Notes: generated by a model not told the origin, from the letters alone. A stretch of 64,000 nt of DNA from Luteolibacter luteus (GCF_012913485.1 NZ_CP051774.1:496001-560000); one strand, 5' to 3'. Shown: positions 35,662-44,340, counted from the first letter of the stretch. Translations and numbers: made by a program.

Positions 35662-36663
35662 TTAGGCCGGATAGTGGCCCTTCCGGGGACCATCCACCCA
35701 AGCCCAAGCGGAGCGGACCATGTCCCGGACATCCTTGTGCTTGGCCTCCCAGCCCAGCACCTGCTTAGAATAAGAAGGATCTGCCAGAAGCTGAGGCGGA
35801 TCACCCTCGCGGCGAGGGCCGTATTTGACCGGGACGGTGCGGCCGGTGACTTCTTCCACCGCGGAAATGATCTCCTTTACGGAGACCCCCACGCCGGTTC
35901 CCAAGTTCGCTTGGATCGTGTTCCCTCCAGCCGCGAGATGCTCCAGCGCTTTCAAGTGGGCCTCGGCGAGGTCGTTCACGTGAATGTAATCGCGGATGCA
36001 AGTGCCGTCCGGGGTCGGATAGTCGGTGCCGAAGACATCAACATGGGACACCTCGCCGGTGACAGCCATGAGGACCCGGGGGATCAGGTGGGTTTCGGGA
36101 TTGTGATCTTCACCGATCACGCCATCCTCAGAGCAACCGCTCGCATTGAAGTAGCGCAAGGAGACGCTCCGCAGCCCGTAGGCGTGATCGCAGTCCTTGA
36201 GGACCTGCTCGAGCATCAGCTTGCTTCGGCCATAAGGGTTGATGGGGTCCTGCCGGTTGCTCTCCACGATCGGGATGGTCTCCGGCACGCCGTAGGTGGC
36301 GCAGGTGGAGGAGAAGACGAAATTCTTGCAGCCCTTTTCCTGCATCACTTCCAGCAGGTTCAGAGGTTCCGCGGTGTTGTTGCGGTAGTACTTGAGCGGA
36401 TTGGTCACGGACTCGCCCACATAAGCGTAGGCAGCGAAGTGGATTACCGCGGCAAAGCCGTGCTGGTCGAAGAGCCGGGTGATCAGGGCACGGTCGCCCA
36501 CGTCCCCCACCACCAGTTCCACGCCGTCATCGACGATCGCTTCCTTGTGGCCGAAAACCAGATTGTCCAGAACGACGACCTTGTATCCCCGGGATGCGAG
36601 CAATCTGACAGTATGGGAGCCGATATAGCCGGCTCCTCCGGTAACGAGGACAGGGGCGGTCAT
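35662..36663 (-). CDS. galE: UDP-glucose 4-epimerase
   Basis: NAD-dependent interconversion of UDP-glucose and UDP-galactose. The Rossmann motif TGGAGYIGSHTVRLL is near residue 8, the catalytic Ser-Tyr-Lys set appears as SSTCATYG and YGRSK, and SLRYFNASG follows. The length is 333 residues. It lies upstream of the pseudopilin trio on the same strand with an 89-base gap, so a link to surface polysaccharide synthesis is possible but not shown. Confidence 0.96.
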   Translation of the reverse strand: MTAPVLVTGGAGYIGSHTVRLLASRGYKVVVLDNLVFGHKEAIVDDGVELVVGDVGDRALITRLFDQHGFAAVIHFAAYAYVGESVTNPLKYYRNNTAEPLNLLEVMQEKGCKNFVFSSTCATYGVPETIPIVESNRQDPINPYGRSKLMLEQVLKDCDHAYGLRSVSLRYFNASGCSEDGVIGEDHNPETHLIPRVLMAVTGEVSHVDVFGTDYPTPDGTCIRDYIHVNDLAEAHLKALEHLAAGGNTIQANLGTGVGVSVKEIISAVEEVTGRTVPVKYGPRREGDPPQLLADPSYSKQVLGWEAKHKDVRDMVRSAWAWVDGPRKGHYPA

Positions 36664-36730
36664 GTATGAGATTTAGGCAGCTTGACGCCCGCAGGAAATG
36701 GATTCTGTGGCTACCTGTCAACCCGCCCGC

Positions 36731-36936
36731 TGGACTTCGCACGATTCAACCGAATAAATCCTTTCATCCCACGGCGCAAAACCATGACCCGGGCGAGTGC
36801 CCCCTCGGAGTGGGGCGCCGGCTCCCCCGCAAAAAACGGGACGCGGCCACGAAACGGCAGAAGGTTTCCACCCCCTCTGGACTTCTATCGGATCGGTTGA
36901 ATAATTCCCTCCAACCACCGTTTCAAAACCATGACC
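36731..36936 (+). repeat. duplicated leader of the downstream lipoprotein gene
   Basis: Within the 267-base gap between galE and the lipoprotein gene, the sequence from TGGACTTC through the start codon occurs twice, 147 bases apart (36731-36789 and 36878-36936). The final parts, beginning GAATAAATCC and GAATAATTCC and ending AAAACCATGACC, match at 29 of 38 positions. The first copy leads into a short frame of about 38 codons that dies before the second copy. This appears to be a decayed tandem duplication of a gene start. Confidence 0.55.
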
Positions 36937-37917
36937 GCAACATCCCGCTGGATCAAAGGAGCTACCGCGGCGCTTCTCACCGTCGTCGCCACTTCCTGTT
37001 ATTATGACCCCTACTACGCCGGCGGTGGCGGCGGTGGCGGCTACTATGAGGGGGGCGGTGGCGGCTACTACGGCGGAGGCAGCACGACTTTCGTCTATAC
37101 CAGCAATGACCGCTGGCTCTACGACCCGGTGGTCTATTGCTACTATGACCGCTACCGGGGCTGCTACTACGATCCCTACCTTTATGGCTACTATCCCGCC
37201 GGCTATTGCCCGCGCCCGATCTATGGAGCTTACCACCCGCATGGCTGGTATCCGGGTCATGGCGTCCTGGCACCGCCATCCGGCTTCCGCGACCGCTACC
37301 TGAGCAATTACCAGGACCGCATCCAGCAGTTGAAGAACCGCAACTACCGCTGGGCGCAAAACGTCCGCGAGAAGAACGACCGCGCTGCCGATGCCATGCG
37401 CGAACAGCGCGTGCGCGCCGCCGCGAAGTACAAGGACGCCCAGTTCTATCAGAAGCAGCGCAATCAGGCGATGCGCGAGCAGCAAGGCCAGCGCCAGCAG
37501 AACATCCGGGAGCAACAACAGCAGTTTAACAACAAGGCCTGGGGCCGTGGCGGACAACGCCAGCAACAGCAGCCTCAGCAGTTGCAACAAGAGCGGCAGC
37601 AGCCGCGCCAAGCCCAACCGCAGCGCCCGCAGCAAAGCAACCAACGCTCGCGGAATCCCTACTACAACCAACAGGTGGACACAACTCCCCGCGGTGGTAA
37701 CGGGGGCGGATCCCGCCAAGCCCGGGCTCAGGACGCCCAACGCCAGCAGCAATATGGCCGCGGCGGTCCAGGTCCGCAGCGTCAACAGGCAGCACCGCGT
37801 GAAGCACCTCCACAACGCGAACCACGTGCCAATGGCGGCGGCGGCGGCGGCGGCGGTGGTGGAAACTGGAAACAGAAGATGCAAGAACGCCGCGGCGGCC
37901 AAGGGCAAGACGCCTGA
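36931..37917 (+). CDS. Tyr/Gly/Gln-rich putative lipoprotein
   Basis: A 328-residue low-complexity exported protein. MTATSRWIKGATAALLTVVATSC has a lipobox-like end with cysteine at 23. Next is a Tyr/Gly region (YYDPYYAGG, YYEGGGGGYYGGG) and many Tyr-Asp pairs, then a coiled basic segment RDRYLSNYQDRIQQLKNRN, and a Gln/Arg/Pro/Asn-rich tail ending in a run of glycines and ERRGGQGQDA. It may be an aggregating or sticky surface protein, but no family is recognised. It ends in a strong terminator. Confidence 0.7.
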   Translation: MTATSRWIKGATAALLTVVATSCYYDPYYAGGGGGGGYYEGGGGGYYGGGSTTFVYTSNDRWLYDPVVYCYYDRYRGCYYDPYLYGYYPAGYCPRPIYGAYHPHGWYPGHGVLAPPSGFRDRYLSNYQDRIQQLKNRNYRWAQNVREKNDRAADAMREQRVRAAAKYKDAQFYQKQRNQAMREQQGQRQQNIREQQQQFNNKAWGRGGQRQQQQPQQLQQERQQPRQAQPQRPQQSNQRSRNPYYNQQVDTTPRGGNGGGSRQARAQDAQRQQQYGRGGPGPQRQQAAPREAPPQREPRANGGGGGGGGGGNWKQKMQERRGGQGQDA

Positions 37918-37940
37918 GTCCAAGAACTTCAGAGCTATCC

Positions 37941-37975
37941 AAGGCCTGCCGGGAATCCCGGCAGGCCTTTTCTTT
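37941..37975 (+). terminator. strong intrinsic terminator after the Tyr/Gly-rich gene
   Basis: A perfect 13-bp stem (AAGGCCTGCCGGG / CCCGGCAGGCCTT) with a three-base AAT loop runs directly into TTTTCTTT. This is the clearest rho-independent terminator in the window. Confidence 0.92.
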
Positions 37976-38067
37976 GGCCACCCGGGCTTGAAGGCAGGGC
38001 CTGCTCCGGCAGCCAATCGCAAGGCAGGAAGGACTCCGGGGACCTCTGCGATTTCCACCCTGATCCG

Positions 38068-38239
38068 CCTGATAAAAAGTGGAAATTTAACAGGGAATCC
38101 CGAGGTGCCGCGAGATGGCAGCGGAAGTACCCCCTACCCGGCCATTCCACCAACAGGCTGGCAAGAACTTCCCTTCACCGATATCACGCATACTGCCGCC
38201 AGCTTCGCAGACGCCGGCCATCAGCTTCTACTGCCAGTG
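38068..38239 (-). repeat. structured intergenic repeat, copy C
   Basis: On the minus strand this stretch has the same parts as copy A: CACTGGCAGTAGAAGCT (from 38239), a near-perfect 12-bp arm pair TGGCAGTAGAAG / CTTCCGCTGCCA (38225-38236 and 38116-38127), and a final hairpin CCTGTTAAA / TTTATCAGG (38068-38094). Arm spacing is 109 versus 111 bases, and arm-to-hairpin distance 33 versus 34, while the intervening sequence differs. The 347-base gap otherwise holds only the terminator. No gene is seen in it. Confidence 0.7.
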
Positions 38240-38264
38240 ACAGCTCGGGAATACCCCTCCGCGG

Positions 38265-38984
38265 CTAGGGCAGCTTCGGCTGCTCGCCGCCCTCCCGCTT
38301 CGCCCTTTCGCGCTGCAGATCCTCCAAGGTCACCGTCGGCCGCATCATCCGTCTGCCTATCCACCATCCCGCGAGCGCTCCTCCGAAGTGGCAACCGTGT
38401 GCCACCACTTGGAAGCCAGCCTCCGGAAGAAACCAAGAGCCGACCAGAAACATCCCTTCCGCCAAGATGATTCCCCGTCCGAGATTCTTCGCCGAGATCG
38501 GCAAAGGGGCCATCCGCGACTCCGGAGATACGGTGGTCAGCCAAAGCAGCAGGGCCGTAAAACCTCCGGAGATTCCCACCAATTGGAAATCGCGATGCGG
38601 TGAAGGTGCTGCGATCACTTGGACCAAGCCACCCAGCAACACTCCCGCCAGCAGCACCTTGGCCACGGCCGATGCCCCACCAATGCGCTCCACCCGGGCG
38701 CCAATCAAGAGCAGTCCCGCCGCATTGATCGCGAGGTGGGTGATATTTCCGTGTAGAAAAGCGTGGCTCACCAATTGCCAGACCTTCCCTTCGAGCAAGC
38801 CTTGGCGAGAAAGCCCGAAGGTCAGGAAGAGCCAGTCCAAGCGATCATCACTGGCAAAGCACATGCCACCGTAAACGGCAGCGATCACGAGAACCAGAAG
38901 CCAGCACAATTTCGCCCCGCGGAGATCCGCGATCACCCAGCGCCAGCGATCTCCGCTCCGTTGTGTCACGGTCGGAAGATGCAT
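38265..38984 (-). CDS. rhomboid family intramembrane serine protease
   Basis: A 239-residue membrane protease with about six transmembrane segments. HAFLHGNITHLAINAAGL holds the conserved His and Asn of the second helix, GISGGFTALLLW has the catalytic serine (G-x-S-x), and AHGCHFGGALAGWWIG has the catalytic histidine in the last helices. Its N-terminus is a short cytoplasmic tail. It follows nuoC on the same strand after 54 bases and ends with a basic tail (LQRERAKREGGEQPK). Substrates are unknown. Confidence 0.92.
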   Translation of the reverse strand: MHLPTVTQRSGDRWRWVIADLRGAKLCWLLVLVIAAVYGGMCFASDDRLDWLFLTFGLSRQGLLEGKVWQLVSHAFLHGNITHLAINAAGLLLIGARVERIGGASAVAKVLLAGVLLGGLVQVIAAPSPHRDFQLVGISGGFTALLLWLTTVSPESRMAPLPISAKNLGRGIILAEGMFLVGSWFLPEAGFQVVAHGCHFGGALAGWWIGRRMMRPTVTLEDLQRERAKREGGEQPKLP

Positions 38985-39038
38985 GGCAGGAGGGTACGCA
39001 GAGAGTCGAAAATTCGCGCGGCTCTACCTAGGGCAATC

Positions 39039-39608
39039 TCACTTCACGACGCGGGCGCGCGGCTCGCGCTTCACCGAATCCTGCGTGCCGGGAGAAGTCA
39101 CGAAGGGACCGCCCTCCAGCGGGGCGATGCCGGTGAAGGCCACGTCCGGCATTTCGCTCGGACGACCGGCCAGCGGAAAATCCTTCCGCAGCGGGTAAAA
39201 GGGATAACCTTCCCACATCAGGATACGGCGCAGGTCCGGGTGACCGCTAAAGCGGATGCCCATCATATCGTAAACCTCGCGCTCATGCCAGTCAGCACCC
39301 AGCCAGATGTCGGTGGCAGTCGGCACTTCCTCGTCCTCGGAAACCTTCGACTTCACCCGCAGGTGCTTGGAGTCATCCACGGTCACCAGTTCGTAGACCA
39401 TCTCGAAGCGAGGATCCTCGCCGAAGTGGTCGAGGCTGGAGATGTCGATGATCATCTCGTAACCCATCTCCTTCTTCGCGGTGGCCAGCACCTCGTGGAG
39501 CACTCCGAGCTTCACGTTGATCGTGTGCTCGCCGCGGAACTCTTTCGTTCCCACGACGTTCTCGCCGAACTTGGCGGAGAGTTTTTCAATATCTTGCGCG
39601 GCGGACAT
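39039..39608 (-). CDS. nuoC: NADH-quinone oxidoreductase subunit C
   Basis: Peripheral-arm subunit of complex I. The motif HEREVYDMMGIRFSGHPDLRR is the family signature, followed by RILMWEGYPFYPLRKDFPL. It is 189 residues long and unfused to nuoD. It lies nine bases after nuoB. nuoA and nuoD are not adjacent, so this pair is detached from the rest of the operon. A slightly longer downstream tail (VTSPGTQDSVKREPRARVVK) is unlike most NuoC proteins. Confidence 0.96.
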   Translation of the reverse strand: MSAAQDIEKLSAKFGENVVGTKEFRGEHTINVKLGVLHEVLATAKKEMGYEMIIDISSLDHFGEDPRFEMVYELVTVDDSKHLRVKSKVSEDEEVPTATDIWLGADWHEREVYDMMGIRFSGHPDLRRILMWEGYPFYPLRKDFPLAGRPSEMPDVAFTGIAPLEGGPFVTSPGTQDSVKREPRARVVK

Positions 39609-39617
39609 GGAAAGCGA

Positions 39618-40154
39618 TCAGGAAAGGTCTTCGATGAATTCCTTCTTCTGGTTCTTCAGCGCCGGCTCGGCCTCGATCTTCGCCTGGAGCTTCATCAGCC
39701 CCTCGATCAGCGCCTCGGGGCGCGGCGGGCAACCGGAAATGTAAACGTCCACCGGAATGAGGCGGTCGATGCCCTGCAGCACGGCGTAGGAGCGATACAT
39801 GCCACCGGAGGAGGCGCAGGCACCCATGGCGATGCACCACTTCGGTTCCGGCATCTGGTCCCAGATGCGCTTCACGGCGAGTGCCATCTTATAGGTCACC
39901 GTGCCAGCCACGATCATCACGTCCGCCTGGCGGGGCGAGAAACGCATCACTTCCGCGCCGAAGCGGCTGAGGTCGAAGCGGCTGCACGCGGCGGCCATCA
40001 TTTCAATGGCGCAGCAGGCGAGACCCATCGGCATCGGCCACATGGAGTTTTTCCGCATCCAGTTGATAGCGGCATCCACGCGCGTGAAGATGATATTGCC
40101 TTCGATCTTGGAATCGTAGGCCGCGTGGGCGGTCTGAAGGGAATCGCTGACCAT
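39618..40154 (-). CDS. nuoB: NADH-quinone oxidoreductase subunit B
   Basis: Complex I subunit that binds iron-sulfur cluster N2. The four ligand cysteines are visible: [10 protein letters not shown] (tandem pair), MGACASSGG and [32 protein letters not shown] is conserved. The length is 178 residues. It is the first gene of a short nuoB-nuoC(-rhomboid) unit; nuoA is replaced upstream by a divergent gene on the other strand. Confidence 0.97.
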   Translation of the reverse strand: MVSDSLQTAHAAYDSKIEGNIIFTRVDAAINWMRKNSMWPMPMGLACCAIEMMAAACSRFDLSRFGAEVMRFSPRQADVMIVAGTVTYKMALAVKRIWDQMPEPKWCIAMGACASSGGMYRSYAVLQGIDRLIPVDVYISGCPPRPEALIEGLMKLQAKIEAEPALKNQKKEFIEDLS

Positions 40155-40311
40155 AGTGGTGCGGCGGGACGATGCCCCTCCCCCGCCCTGCCCTCAAGCC
40201 CGTTTGTGAAATTTTTCACAAGCTCCTGCCCGACACGGCGCCCGGGCTGCGGCGGCAAGCAGCCCAAGGCGCTCCTTGCCAGAGACCCGGCAGACCTGAT
40301 AGCCCGTCTGG

Positions 40312-41604
40312 ATGAGCCGGAGAAAGATCCGAAATTACGGAATCGCCGCGGGCCTGCTGCTCGCGCTGCTCCTGCTGTTCAAAACTTCCGGTCCCACCGG
40401 AGAAGAAGAAGGCACGAAGAACTCTCTCCGCCGGACTAGCGGGCTCTCCCCAGCGAGTTCTGACGAAAACGGACCCGGCAAACCGACCAAGACCGGTCGC
40501 CTGAGGGAAAGCCGGAAGGTGGCATCGGACGAAGATCAGAAGAAATTCGCACGCTTCTTCCTCCCGCCCGTGAAGCTGGAACATGCGAGCATCGAGGAAG
40601 CGATGGAAAAGATCATCGCGGCCTACGCCGAAGCTGCAGTCATGACCCAGGAACACCCCCTCGACCTGCGGGTGGATGTCTCCGGTGCCCGCCCCGATGC
40701 CATCCTCACCTGCACGACACCGCGTGCTCCGGCAGATACGGTGATCCGCTACCTGGCCGCCCTGACCGGTCACCGGGTAAAAGGCTCGCTGCCGGATTTC
40801 CGCCTCGCAATCCTGGAGCGCAGCACGGACCGGAAGGGCTCCTTGGACGACACGATCGATCCCGAGATGCTGGCGGGATTTTTCGAGCGTCAAAAGAAGC
40901 CCACGAAAGCTGAGTTGGGAAACGATCCCTTCGGTGAAGAAGGCGAAGCGGCGCAGGAAGCCCGCGGCCCCTCGTCCACGCTTCAGGAGGTGCTCCGCGC
41001 GAACGGTTTTAACCAGGATGCCGAATTCAGCGCGACTCCGGACGGTCATCTTCACTACAAAAACCTGAGCGAGGCCGAGGTCGAATTGCTCGGGATGCTC
41101 GCCCGCTTCAGCAGCCCCGGTGAGTCCGGCCCGATCCAGATGAAAGCGAGTACGGTAATCGTCCAGCTCGACGACTCCCTCGCCCAGACACTGTCCGACG
41201 GGATGGTGCTCTCCAGCGGGCAATCCCGGCTCGCCTTGGGAGAATTGATGAGGAGCACCAAGGCCGACGTCTTAAGCATGCCGGCCCTGATGACCCGCGA
41301 GGGCCAAAGCGGCAGGATCATTCTCAACGGACAGAACCCGGCTCCCGCCGGAGACGGTGACACCTGGACCGGCGTCCGGGTGGCGAGTGCTTCCGTGCCT
41401 CTCGGCCTGGGTAGCGAGGTTGAATACGCCTTTGAAATCCGCGAGCCGAACGGCCAGCGGACCAAGGGCAGCAGCAGCGGCATCCTGCCCGCCGGAGGAA
41501 ACGGGGTCATGGTTGCTCCCCAAGCCGACGGGAAGAAGATCGTCCTCATGCAGGCCACCGAGCCGATGGATGCAAGCGGAAGGCTTCTGTCGGAAGCACC
41601 TTAG
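40312..41604 (+). CDS. exported protein with STN/secretin-like motifs
   Basis: A 430-residue single-pass protein (helix at about 8-23, after MSRRKIRNYG). After a Ser/Gly/Lys-rich linker comes VKLEHASIEEAMEKI near residue 85, the hydrophobic-x-x-A-x-hydrophobic-x-E-A-hydrophobic signature of STN-type short domains that precede secretins and TonB receptors; a beta-alpha unit (ADTVIRYLAALTGHRV) follows. A later half (about 255-410) has ALMTREGQSGRIILNGQNP, resembling secretin strands. It lacks a full secretin barrel. The giant protein at the right edge carries the same type of motif. Confidence 0.7.
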   Translation: MSRRKIRNYGIAAGLLLALLLLFKTSGPTGEEEGTKNSLRRTSGLSPASSDENGPGKPTKTGRLRESRKVASDEDQKKFARFFLPPVKLEHASIEEAMEKIIAAYAEAAVMTQEHPLDLRVDVSGARPDAILTCTTPRAPADTVIRYLAALTGHRVKGSLPDFRLAILERSTDRKGSLDDTIDPEMLAGFFERQKKPTKAELGNDPFGEEGEAAQEARGPSSTLQEVLRANGFNQDAEFSATPDGHLHYKNLSEAEVELLGMLARFSSPGESGPIQMKASTVIVQLDDSLAQTLSDGMVLSSGQSRLALGELMRSTKADVLSMPALMTREGQSGRIILNGQNPAPAGDGDTWTGVRVASASVPLGLGSEVEYAFEIREPNGQRTKGSSSGILPAGGNGVMVAPQADGKKIVLMQATEPMDASGRLLSEAP

Positions 41605-41635
41605 ATTCCGATCAAGATGAGCGCGAGATCGCCGC

Positions 41636-42508
41636 TCACTTCGGCGGAGCGTCCAGGCCGCCGGAGTTCCCCGCTTCCAATTCCGCGGTGATCCGCTCGA
41701 TGCCGGCGAGATTTCCTCGGAGGACCAGCTCAGCATCCTGATCCAAGTGACACAAGATCCCGACCGGGCCGACCCAGCCGCTCGCGGTCACGATCTCGAT
41801 CATTCGTTTTTCCTGATCGCCTGAGCCGACTGGAATGATCTTCCTGTCCGTTTCCGGACCATGGGCCACCATACCATTGATGTTCAAGGCTATCAGATGA
41901 GGTTTCATCCGTTCGAAAAGCTCCGGGAAATTCTCGATGTGGGAATGGCCGTGGTGGAAATTGTAGACCATCCCTACCTCCGGCATGCCCAGCTCCTTGA
42001 GGATCGCCATCTGGTTGTCCGGCTCTCCGAACCAGCCGCCGTGATTGTAGAGACCAAGCTTGCAGCCCGATTTCTTCGCTGCCTCCGCGATGGGACGGAT
42101 CTGTTCCGCCGCAGCCTTTACCTTTCCCTCTTGATCGGGGTTCGCAGGATCACCGATCAGGACCCAGAGCTGCGGATGGATCTGCTTCTTCCCGATCAGA
42201 TCGAGGATTTTCAAGGCCGTCTCGTCGAGTGACGACGGCATCCACCAAGCGGAAATCTCGATGCCATGGGAAGTCATCGCATCCACCTCTGCCTCGAAGG
42301 TCGGGATGTGCTCCGCCCTCCAATCGTAAGCCAGACGGGTGATCCCCAGCCGGTTCAGCATTTCAGCCCGCTGGACCGGCCCGCGCTTGATGGAATCGAA
42401 GGGGACGATGCACCACGCGGCCATCTTCCCGCGCTGGAACATTGCCGTATCCCGACCCTGTGCGATGGCACCAAAGAGGGTGAAGACAAGGATCCAGAGT
42501 CTCTTCAT
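41636..42508 (-). CDS. exported sugar phosphate isomerase/epimerase-like protein
   Basis: A 290-residue TIM-barrel protein of the xylose-isomerase-like/AP-endonuclease-2 group, with a signal peptide (MKRLWILVFTLFGAIAQG). Barrel strands include MAAWCIVPFDS, LGITRLAYDW, EISAWWMP, KLGLYNHGGWFG and VGMVYNFHHGHSHIENF; the acidic and histidine residues that bind metal are partly kept (HHGHSH). Export suggests action on extracellular carbohydrate, but the substrate is unknown. Confidence 0.82.
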   Translation of the reverse strand: MKRLWILVFTLFGAIAQGRDTAMFQRGKMAAWCIVPFDSIKRGPVQRAEMLNRLGITRLAYDWRAEHIPTFEAEVDAMTSHGIEISAWWMPSSLDETALKILDLIGKKQIHPQLWVLIGDPANPDQEGKVKAAAEQIRPIAEAAKKSGCKLGLYNHGGWFGEPDNQMAILKELGMPEVGMVYNFHHGHSHIENFPELFERMKPHLIALNINGMVAHGPETDRKIIPVGSGDQEKRMIEIVTASGWVGPVGILCHLDQDAELVLRGNLAGIERITAELEAGNSGGLDAPPK

Positions 42509-42630
42509 CGGTTTGGAGGGCGACCCATCCTTACCTGGAATGTCTCGCCTTATCTTTCATCGCCGGGATGGGCCCGAAGATGAAACCCGGCCTTGTCAGC
42601 AGGGGGGGAACTGCGGATTCTCCGCGCCCC

Positions 42631-43428
42631 ATGAATCGCATCGACGCGGCATTTGCCCGGCTTCAGTCCGAAGGAAAGAAGGCGTTCGTCGCCTATGTCG
42701 CCGCCGGTGACCCATCCTTCGAAGCCTCGCTGGAGGTGGTGAAGACCCTCGCCGATGCCGGGGCGGACATCATTGAGCTGGGACTTCCCTTCTCGGATCC
42801 ACTTGCCGACGGCATCGTAAACCAGATGGCCGCGGACCGCGCCTTGAAGGCGGGAATGAACACCGCCCGCTCGCTGGAGCTTATCCGCGAATTCCGCAAG
42901 ACGCACGAGACGCCGATCGTGCTTTTCACTTACCTGAATCCCATCTTCACCTACGGCTTCGAGCGCTTCCACAAGGACGCCGCCGCGGCCGGTGCCGATG
43001 GCATCCTGCTGCTGGACCTGCCACCGGATGAGGCGAAGGAAAACGACGATCTCGCGAAGGGAGAAGGCCTGAAGCACATCCGCCTGATCGCCCCGACCAC
43101 ACCGGACGACCGCGCGGAACTGCTGGCGAAGAGCGCTGAGGGTTTCATCTACGCCCTTTCCCGCACCGGAGTGACCGGCGCACACGGGGTACCTTCGGAA
43201 GGCATCGGCACCCAAGTCGCGAAGATCAAGGCACACGCCACGGTGCCGGTGTGCGTGGGCTTCGGCATCACCAAGCCGGAACAGGCCGCCATGGTCGCAA
43301 AGAATTCGGACGGGGTGATCGTCGGATCCGCCATCGTGAAGCAGATCGAACTCCATCCGAACCGCGCCGCCGAAGCTGTCCGCGAATTTGTGACGCCCCT
43401 GATCGAAGCCACCAAGTCCGCCTCTTGA
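42631..43428 (+). CDS. trpA: tryptophan synthase alpha subunit
   Basis: Cleaves indole-3-glycerol phosphate to indole, which is passed to TrpB. The catalytic Glu and Asp lie in DIIELGLPFSDPLADG, the phosphate-binding loops in ALSRTGVTGA and VGFGITKPEQ, and GSAIVKQIE ends the barrel. The start at 42631 (MNRIDAAF) gives the standard 265 residues. trpB is not in the window. It heads a long plus-strand run with dapF next. Confidence 0.97.
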   Translation: MNRIDAAFARLQSEGKKAFVAYVAAGDPSFEASLEVVKTLADAGADIIELGLPFSDPLADGIVNQMAADRALKAGMNTARSLELIREFRKTHETPIVLFTYLNPIFTYGFERFHKDAAAAGADGILLLDLPPDEAKENDDLAKGEGLKHIRLIAPTTPDDRAELLAKSAEGFIYALSRTGVTGAHGVPSEGIGTQVAKIKAHATVPVCVGFGITKPEQAAMVAKNSDGVIVGSAIVKQIELHPNRAAEAVREFVTPLIEATKSAS

Positions 43429-43462
43429 TTTTCAGTTCTTAGCCTCCACTTTGCCCCAGCCC

Positions 43463-44272
43463 ATGCTCCTGCATTTCTACAAGATGAACGGTGCCGGCAA
43501 CGACTTCGTTGTCATCGATAACCGCGACCTTTCCGCTGCCCTGACCAAGGAGCAGATCGAGCACCTCTGCGACCGCCATCGCGGGATCGGCGCGGACGGA
43601 TTGCTCGCCGTGGAGCCGTCCGAAAAGGGGGCCGACTTCAAATTCCGCTACTACAATGCGGATGGAGGCGAAGCCGAGATGTGTGGCAATGGCGCCCGCT
43701 GCTTCGGCCGCTTCACCGCCGCCCTCATGGAGGATGATCCGGAGCGCGTGACCTTCGAAACCATCGCCGGAACCCTCGCGGCCGAACTGGTGGACGACAA
43801 CATCCGCATCGCGATGTCCGAACCCAAGGACCTCAAGATCGATACCGGCGTGGAGATCCCGGACCTCAATGCCAAGCTCCATTTCATCAACACGGGCGTG
43901 CCTCACGTGGTTGCCTTCGTGGCAGACCTGCCGGGCACGGAAGTGGTCCGCCACGGTGCCACGATTCGTTACCACAAGGCCTTCGCCCCCGCGGGAACGA
44001 ATGCGAACTTCGCGACCGTCCTCGCTCCGGGTCATATTGCCATCCGCACCTATGAGCGCGGCGTGGAAGACGAAACCCTGGCCTGCGGCACCGGCATGGT
44101 AGCCTGCGCGCTGATGCATCACCTTCTGGATGGTGCGCCATCCCCGATCAAGGTGGACGTAAAGGGGGGCGACACTCTGGAAATCGGATTCGAAAAGAAG
44201 GGCGATACCTTCACCAACGTGACCCTCACCGGCCCGGCTGACTTCGTCTTTGAGGGTGACATCGAGATTTGA
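43463..44272 (+). CDS. dapF: diaminopimelate epimerase
   Basis: Interconverts LL- and meso-diaminopimelate for lysine and peptidoglycan. The two catalytic cysteines are in AEMCGNGARC and LACGTGMVAC. The N-terminus MLLHFYKMNGAGNDFV is diagnostic; the ATG at 43463 is preferred to a TTG four codons upstream. It is 269 residues long. The stop codon lies inside the palindrome preceding a toxin-antitoxin pair that separates dapF from dapA and dapB. Confidence 0.97.
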   Translation: MLLHFYKMNGAGNDFVVIDNRDLSAALTKEQIEHLCDRHRGIGADGLLAVEPSEKGADFKFRYYNADGGEAEMCGNGARCFGRFTAALMEDDPERVTFETIAGTLAAELVDDNIRIAMSEPKDLKIDTGVEIPDLNAKLHFINTGVPHVVAFVADLPGTEVVRHGATIRYHKAFAPAGTNANFATVLAPGHIAIRTYERGVEDETLACGTGMVACALMHHLLDGAPSPIKVDVKGGDTLEIGFEKKGDTFTNVTLTGPADFVFEGDIEI

Positions 44273-44313
44273 TGTTAAATTTCGGCATCATGTGATGCCA
44301 AAATTTGACATCA
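44270..44313. promoter_or_regulatory. 44-bp palindrome, probable toxin-antitoxin operator and promoter
   Basis: Two 21-bp sites in inverted orientation, TGATGTTAAATTTCGGCATCA (44270-44290) and its mirror at 44293-44313, form a 44-bp palindrome with 20 of 22 pairs matched. The right arm contains TTGACA (44305-44310), a perfect -35 hexamer; the -10 17 bases later is weak (TAGTTG). The position 27 bases before a ribbon-helix-helix antitoxin gene fits autorepression by tandem RHH dimers. It also covers the dapF stop, so a role as a dapF 3' hairpin cannot be excluded. Confidence 0.7.
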
Positions 44314-44340
44314 TTTTAGAGCAGGTGTAGTTGGTTCGCC

